A DNA stretch of 20,163 bases from a virus, in IMG/VR virus record IMGVR_UViG_3300042938_000885, positions 1 to 20,163 of that record, one strand, 5' to 3'. Below the pieces are notes generated by a model. That model saw only the letters and a list, made by a program, of their open reading frames with translations, was not told the DNA's origin and made no database searches. Below are positions 19,145 to 20,163 of this stretch, piece after piece. Position 1 is the first letter of the stretch, and each line of letters opens with the position of its first letter. Made by a program: the position numbers and the translations under genes.

Positions 19145-19945
19145 TCAATAGAAGCCTTGGTTGCCGCCGAACGCGTTGTTGAACATGCCGCCAGAAAGGG
19201 CTGACCCGAGCAGCCCAAGACCGCCACCCGCAACCTGTGAGAACATGGACGGCTGCGGCGTCTGCGTCTTGCCGACAGTCGTGCCGCCGTAGTTGCCGCC
19301 GATGTTGTTCTGGTACTGGCCGAGCTTGTTGTAGGGCAGAGTTTGGTAGTAATCCCACCGCGCCGCCGCGTCATTGAGTTCCTGCTGGCCCAACTGCTGC
19401 TGCTGACCGCCGATATTCGACAGGGCATTGATGTCGGTCCAATCGTTTGCCGCAAAGGTCGGAGCCATGCTTGCCGCCTGCCCCATGCGGTCAAGGCCGC
19501 TCTGGTACTGCTGCGAGGCATAGGGCGAGTAAGCCTCAGTCAGGGCGCGGGTTGCCGTGTCGGTCTGGAGGTTGGAGCCGTAGCGGCCAGAACCCATGAA
19601 CTGAGAGTTCACCGAGGGCAGAACCTTGGACTGAATGTTTTGATAGACCTGATCCGAATACGGGTCGCTGTTGAGGTACTTGCCCGACATGAAGTCGCTG
19701 TTCACGCCTTCCGCCTGCCGCATTGAGGCGTTGCCGCCAAGCGCCCGCTGCGTACCAAGCTGCTGAGCCTGCTGCTGCGTGGGGCTGAAGCCTGCCACGG
19801 TGGAGCCAGGATAGTACTGCGGCCCCGCAGACTGATAAAGCCGCGTGGCTTCGTCCATGCCATACTTGAGGTAAGGTTCCTGCGGCCCCCACGGGGATGA
19901 CTTGGTTGTCTGTTTGGTGGTATCGTTACCGGATGAACCGCCCAT
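19145..19945 (-). CDS. Phage structural protein, Gln/Gly/Tyr-rich
   Basis: A 266-residue low-complexity protein. Start MGGSSGNDTTKQTTKSSPWG with PQEPYLKYGMDEATRLYQS, then long Ser/Gln/Tyr-rich helical stretches (SPTQQQAQQLGTQRALGGNA, YASQQYQSGLDRMGQAAS) and a hydrophobic glycine-rich C-terminus (GGGLGLLGSALSGGMFNNAF). The WGPQEPYLKYGM segment and the composition recur in internal or tail-associated proteins of podovirus-like phages. AAGGA upstream of the ATG supports this start. The preceding gene stops two bases before. Confidence 0.65.
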   Translation of the reverse strand: MGGSSGNDTTKQTTKSSPWGPQEPYLKYGMDEATRLYQSAGPQYYPGSTVAGFSPTQQQAQQLGTQRALGGNASMRQAEGVNSDFMSGKYLNSDPYSDQVYQNIQSKVLPSVNSQFMGSGRYGSNLQTDTATRALTEAYSPYASQQYQSGLDRMGQAASMAPTFAANDWTDINALSNIGGQQQQLGQQELNDAAARWDYYQTLPYNKLGQYQNNIGGNYGGTTVGKTQTPQPSMFSQVAGGGLGLLGSALSGGMFNNAFGGNQGFY

Positions 19946-19947
19946 GC

Positions 19948-20163
19948 TTAAATGTCCTTCACAAGCGTGACTGTTTTGATTTTGTAGTCGGGAAGCAAGC
20001 GGCCCCAGCCTTTACGGCCACGGTCAATCAACATGGCATCGCAGCCTTGTTCCTTCGCCCATGCTTCAATCGTTTCGAGGAAGTAAATCCAATTGTTTAC
20101 GCCACGGCCACCCGTGAGCCAGACATTGCAGTAGAGACAGCCGCCGCGCCGAATGAGTTCAGT
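19948..20163 (-). CDS. GNAT-like phage protein, C-terminal fragment (5' end outside window)
   Basis: Seventy-one residues, frame open at the right edge, so the N-terminus lies outside. Reads LIRRGGCLYCNVWLTGGRGV NNWIYFLETIEAWAKEQGCD, then MLIDRGRKGWGRLLPDYK, ending VTLVKDI. The TGGRG-x-x-W and GRKGW-RLL-Y patterns resemble small GNAT-like proteins that recur among virion genes of phages. Whether it acetylates anything is not known. A complete sequence to the right is needed to judge. Confidence 0.6.
   Translation of the reverse strand, partial: TELIRRGGCLYCNVWLTGGRGVNNWIYFLETIEAWAKEQGCDAMLIDRGRKGWGRLLPDYKIKTVTLVKDI

Noticed and set aside
18072-19358. Longer start for the second internal virion protein
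   Set aside because: The additional 75 residues are Arg/Gln-rich readings of the previous gene in another frame; ATG 19133 has a good ribosome site.
1-20163. CRISPR array, insertion sequence or rRNA
   Set aside because: No regularly spaced direct repeats of that length, no transposase-like gene and no rRNA-like stretch were seen.

Overview
The window is part of a temperate phage or prophage of an alphaproteobacterium. It carries a tyrosine integrase with a small excisionase-like gene, divergent helix-turn-helix repressors, ERF recombinase, RusA resolvase, a holin/endolysin cassette and virion genes. The host group is inferred from a GcrA-family protein, a regulator family essentially confined to Alphaproteobacteria, and from integrase and lysis genes of types common in rhizobial and caulobacterial phages. 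No host housekeeping gene or tRNA was seen. The large glycine/alanine-rich virion proteins without a visible tape measure suggest a podovirus-like particle, but that is inference.

Layout. Bases 1-355 have no gene I can support. From about 5.8 kb leftward to 356 runs a minus-strand early operon with 1-4 base start/stop overlaps at most junctions. In transcription order it encodes a Cro/YdaS-like regulator, an unknown protein, RusA, a GcrA-like regulator, a DnaA-domain-IV-like protein, a 31-residue membrane microprotein, a replisome organizer, an unknown probable replication partner, a short coiled-coil protein, a NusG-like (NGN) protein, a DpdA-like transglycosylase and a YhhQ-type queuosine-precursor transporter. 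From 5.9 to 10.0 kb a plus-strand operon encodes a CI-like repressor without a peptidase domain, small proteins, ERF, an HNH protein, an excisionase-like protein and the integrase. Bases 10.2-11.2 kb hold four small overlapping plus-strand genes. From 20.16 kb leftward to 11.19 kb runs the minus-strand late operon: a GNAT-like fragment, three probable internal or structural virion proteins, a tail fibre, membrane proteins, a zincin-like peptidase, a metallophosphoesterase, a DUF6378-like protein, a secreted cysteine-rich protein, endolysin, holin and another membrane protein.

How it fits together. The two HTH genes face each other across an operator region. An almost identical 20-base operator is repeated in front of the rightward operon, where the half-site recurs every 15 bp. 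This is a lambda-like switch in mirror image: Cro-side leads to replication, CI-side to recombination and integration. Two parts deserve most attention. One is the DpdA-like plus YhhQ-like pair, which would be a minimal pathway for importing a 7-deazaguanine base and exchanging it into phage DNA. The other is the adjacent pair of GcrA and DnaA-domain-IV homologues, which mimics two master regulators of the alphaproteobacterial cell cycle.
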